From Desulfobacteraceae bacterium (GTDB taxonomy: Bacteria; Desulfobacterota; DSM-4660; Desulfatiglandales; Desulfatiglandaceae), in the NCBI GenBank assembly GCA_030642205.1, contig DAOWOF010000078.1, positions 1 to 9,210 of the forward strand: DNA of 9,210 bases, given 5' to 3'. A program made the position numbers and the translations under genes. Each line of letters starts with the position of its first letter. The first letter of the stretch is position 1. The notes under the pieces are model-generated. The model saw only the letters and a program-made list of their open reading frames with translations. It did no database searches and had not been told where the DNA came from. Shown in pieces: positions 7,252 to 9,210 of this stretch.

Positions 7252-7344
7252 TTCAGGTCATTTTTGGCTGATCTTCGATGACCTCAACGCAGCGCAACTA
7301 CGTCTGCGGCTTTGTTCCGTCAGATCAACCAAATCTAACCTGAA
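7252..7344. repeat. 93-base imperfect inverted repeat with GC-rich core (possible MITE- or REP-like element)
   Basis: The arms at 7252-7274 and 7322-7344 match as inverted repeats at 19 of 23 positions (TTCAGGTYA...TGGYTGATCT). Beyond the right arm TCTGAG (7345-7350) has its partner CTCAGA at 7230-7235. Inside are further stems: AGGTCAT/ATGACCT (7255-7261 with 7278-7284) and CGCAG/CTGCG (7288-7292 with 7304-7308). The core from about 7280 to 7325 is clearly richer in G and C than the AT-rich genes around it, which suggests that it came from elsewhere. It lies between two genes and carries no credible gene; a frame of 24 codons across it is not convincing. It may be a dispersed non-autonomous element, an RNA structure, or both. 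Confidence 0.55.
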
Positions 7345-7357
7345 TCTGAGCACGATA

Positions 7358-7380
7358 TTGTCCAACTTATTTTCGGACAA
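7358..7380 (-). other. Hairpin just after the stop codon of the large surface-type protein
   Basis: TTGTCC (7358-7363) and GGACAA (7375-7380) form a perfect six-base stem with an eleven-base loop, starting nine bases past the TAA at 7389. On the transcript it is not followed by a run of U, so it is not a standard intrinsic terminator; it may protect the mRNA end, help Rho-dependent or partial termination together with the large palindrome downstream, or mark the edge of the repeat element. Confidence 0.4.
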
Positions 7381-7388
7381 CTCCTTAG

Positions 7389-9210
7389 TTATAAATCCGC
7401 CTCAAACTCAATCTGTTGACCTGACACCAATCGGTCACTTTCAATGCTTAAAAGTGGAGCATCGCCACCAGAATTGATAGTATATTCCTTTGATTGTCCC
7501 GGTAATAATTGCTTTAAAGAAGCAGCAGAACGAAGTCCGTTGATTGTTACATAGGCATCATAATAGATGGGTGCGATGCCTATATTCTCGACAGTTATGT
7601 TTGACTGTGTGGAAGATGCTTTGAATGAGGTTATTTGGAATTTATAACCAGTAGCCATACCTGCTTCTTCAATTCGTGACATGGATTGATAGTCAGGCTG
7701 ATCATTACCGATCATATAACTGATATGGTATTGAGCAGCTAATTGCTCAAAGGGGATACCATGTGGTCCGTTAATGTCCAGTGCCTGTTCTTGATCATAG
7801 TTTGTGTAATAACTGAGTTCGCCGCCCATCGGTGAATGTTTATAACGTGCCTGGTGGTTGAAAAAAGTGAAACACTCCGCATTATAATCATGATGCGTTT
7901 TATGCAGAAACGAATCATCGAACAGGCCAAAATATAAATTACATAATCCTTGATCGTTTGCAAATGGCGAAACTGCACTGTCTGCGGCATCAATAGAAAT
8001 ACTCCATGGTACTGTACGGAATATATTGCTCATATGCCGAATAAAGGTTGACTGGAATATTTTAGACGGAAAGGTTTTACCCAATGTCATAGGGCCGTCG
8101 TAAATATGATATTCTGCCCAAAGACCAAATCCTGTCTGCAAAAAAGCAAGGCGTGGATCATTTTCGTATCGCTCAGCAAACTTGGAGTAAAAGTTTAATG
8201 TAAAGGCCTGCAATTCCGTATTCGACCAGTCCGGAAACCAGGTGGTTTGCCCCTCGGTCCTTCCTTTTGTTTCATTGTATCCGGCGCTGTTTTTTATGTA
8301 TGCGGGCACAGTGGTTAGTTGACCCGGGTAAACAAAATAAAAACGCAAGATGGCCTGGTGACCTCTTGAAGACACCTGGCTAAGTAAATTATCCACCTTT
8401 TGCCAGTCAAATTGGTTCTTGACGCTCACAATATTGCTGTATTTAATGTACGAATATTCAAGCTGTATTGCAGAGCTTGAATTTCGATCAGAATCGGTCC
8501 AGAAGACAATACCTGTCATCGGCTGTACGTGGGAAATGCTGCTTTGGATAGAGATATCCTTAAATTCATCATCGGGTGGTCCTATGGCCTCATTAATAGT
8601 CACAGTCATAATGTCTGATATTGAAAACTCACCGTCATCAGCCGTAAGTGTCAATTCGTATTGTCCCGGCTCAGTAAAACTGACTTGCGTCCGGGCTTGA
8701 TTGGCATTATCAAAACTTGCGCCTGACGGGCCGGACGTTTGAATCCAGGATACTTGAATTATGCTATTTTCTGGCAACCCGTCATCCGTAATTGTTCCTG
8801 ACAGGTCAATCATATTATTCGGCAACTGGATAACCTGATTTTTCCCGGCATTAACAACCGGTGGCTGATTTTCTATAGGTTGATTATCCGTTTTATAAAC
8901 GAGAACGACCAGCTGATCAAGATTGCATACATCTTTACTGTTGTTACTGAGAAATTTAATTTTTATATTGCCGTTGTTATCAATGTAGCGATCTCCATCA
9001 TTCTTCTTCCAACGCATCTGCGTCCAAGCCCACTCCTGAACTGTTTTATTGTTCCCTAATTTTATATAGCGTCTACGTTCAAAATCGCGTATTTTCCAGG
9101 TCCAGCGCTGATAGCTATAATATGGCCCCATAAAGTTAGTCACAACTTCAATTTTTTCAACCTCAGAGCGAGCAAGAGATTCAGGTAAACCAAATGTTAA
9201 AACACCTTTG
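7389..9210 (-). CDS. Probable extracellular protein with PKD-like and DUF4832-like domains, N-terminus off window
   Basis: The frame is open to the right edge (606 codons visible), so the real start is outside; a GTG at 9143 is only an internal Val codon. Residues below are counted from that GTG. The first 85 look like a beta-sandwich, perhaps carbohydrate binding (EWAWTQMRWKK, then DVCNLDQLVVLVY). Residues 92-185 form a PKD/K319-like Ig fold: PPVVNAGKNQVIQL, DLSGTITDDG, and GQYELTLTADDGEFS. From about 195 the chain resembles the DUF4874/DUF4832 arrangement, a glycoside-hydrolase-like barrel: LEYSYIKYSNI, WFPDW, GFGLWAEYH (338-346) and GGE (440-442), ending in a beta domain ITVENIGIAPIYYDAYV. 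Such proteins are usually exported, but any signal peptide would lie off the window. Base composition is a little less AT-rich than the genes downstream. A role in binding, trimming or presenting surface glycan is an inference; hydrolase activity is unproven. Confidence 0.75.
   Translation of the reverse strand, partial: KGVLTFGLPESLARSEVEKIEVVTNFMGPYYSYQRWTWKIRDFERRRYIKLGNNKTVQEWAWTQMRWKKNDGDRYIDNNGNIKIKFLSNNSKDVCNLDQLVVLVYKTDNQPIENQPPVVNAGKNQVIQLPNNMIDLSGTITDDGLPENSIIQVSWIQTSGPSGASFDNANQARTQVSFTEPGQYELTLTADDGEFSISDIMTVTINEAIGPPDDEFKDISIQSSISHVQPMTGIVFWTDSDRNSSSAIQLEYSYIKYSNIVSVKNQFDWQKVDNLLSQVSSRGHQAILRFYFVYPGQLTTVPAYIKNSAGYNETKGRTEGQTTWFPDWSNTELQAFTLNFYSKFAERYENDPRLAFLQTGFGLWAEYHIYDGPMTLGKTFPSKIFQSTFIRHMSNIFRTVPWSISIDAADSAVSPFANDQGLCNLYFGLFDDSFLHKTHHDYNAECFTFFNHQARYKHSPMGGELSYYTNYDQEQALDINGPHGIPFEQLAAQYHISYMIGNDQPDYQSMSRIEEAGMATGYKFQITSFKASSTQSNITVENIGIAPIYYDAYVTINGLRSAASLKQLLPGQSKEYTINSGGDAPLLSIESDRLVSGQQIEFEADL

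Noticed and set aside
7258..7332. Small frame of 24 codons (TTG start) across the GC-rich palindrome core
   Set aside because: No ATG, no ribosome site, and the sequence is better explained by the inverted-repeat structure.
7358..7380. Intrinsic terminator after the large surface-type protein
   Set aside because: The stem is real but there is no U run after it on the transcript, so it is listed only as a hairpin.
9141..9143. GTG at 9143 as the start of the PKD/DUF4832-like protein
   Set aside because: The frame continues upstream without a stop to the window edge, and the preceding residues (ESLARSEVEKIEVV) fit the same domain.

Overview
The window looks like part of a surface-polysaccharide (O-antigen or exopolysaccharide type) gene cluster from an AT-rich Gram-negative bacterium. 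The gene content and style would suit an anaerobic Desulfobacterota-like organism, but there is no marker gene here, so that placement is an inference. Every gene I can support lies on the minus strand, so transcription runs from the right edge to the left edge. Both edge genes are cut by the window.

Layout in transcription order. (1) 9210 to 7389: the C-terminal 606 codons of a large, probably extracellular protein with a beta-sandwich/PKD-like part followed by a DUF4832-like (glycoside-hydrolase-like) part. (2) 7388 to 7112: a 277-base gap packed with inverted repeats, including a 93-base imperfect palindrome with a GC-rich core. (3) 7111 to 6179: a class I SAM methyltransferase with an N-terminal Cys4 zinc ribbon and a C-terminal hydrophobic segment. 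(4) 6078 to 5974: a 34-codon leftover of an NAD-dependent sugar epimerase/dehydratase (SDR) N-terminus. (5) 5967 to 2185: three consecutive paralogous radical SAM proteins, each with an N-terminal Rossmann-like domain, a CxxxCxxC radical SAM core and a reduced SPASM-like C-terminus. (6) 2181 to the left edge: a GT4-type glycosyltransferase fused to a second zinc-ribbon SAM methyltransferase, open for 727 codons.

The three radical SAM genes and the glycosyltransferase-methyltransferase gene are packed with a 4-base overlap, an 11-base overlap and a 3-base gap, so they are very probably one translationally coupled unit. The likely common theme is building and decorating a glycan: the glycosyltransferase transfers a sugar, the two methyltransferases methylate it, and the radical SAM triplet carries out unknown radical chemistry, perhaps on a (nucleotide-)sugar or glycan. 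No substrate can be assigned from sequence alone. The most noteworthy item is the tandem radical SAM triplet with its unusual Rossmann-radical SAM-short SPASM architecture.
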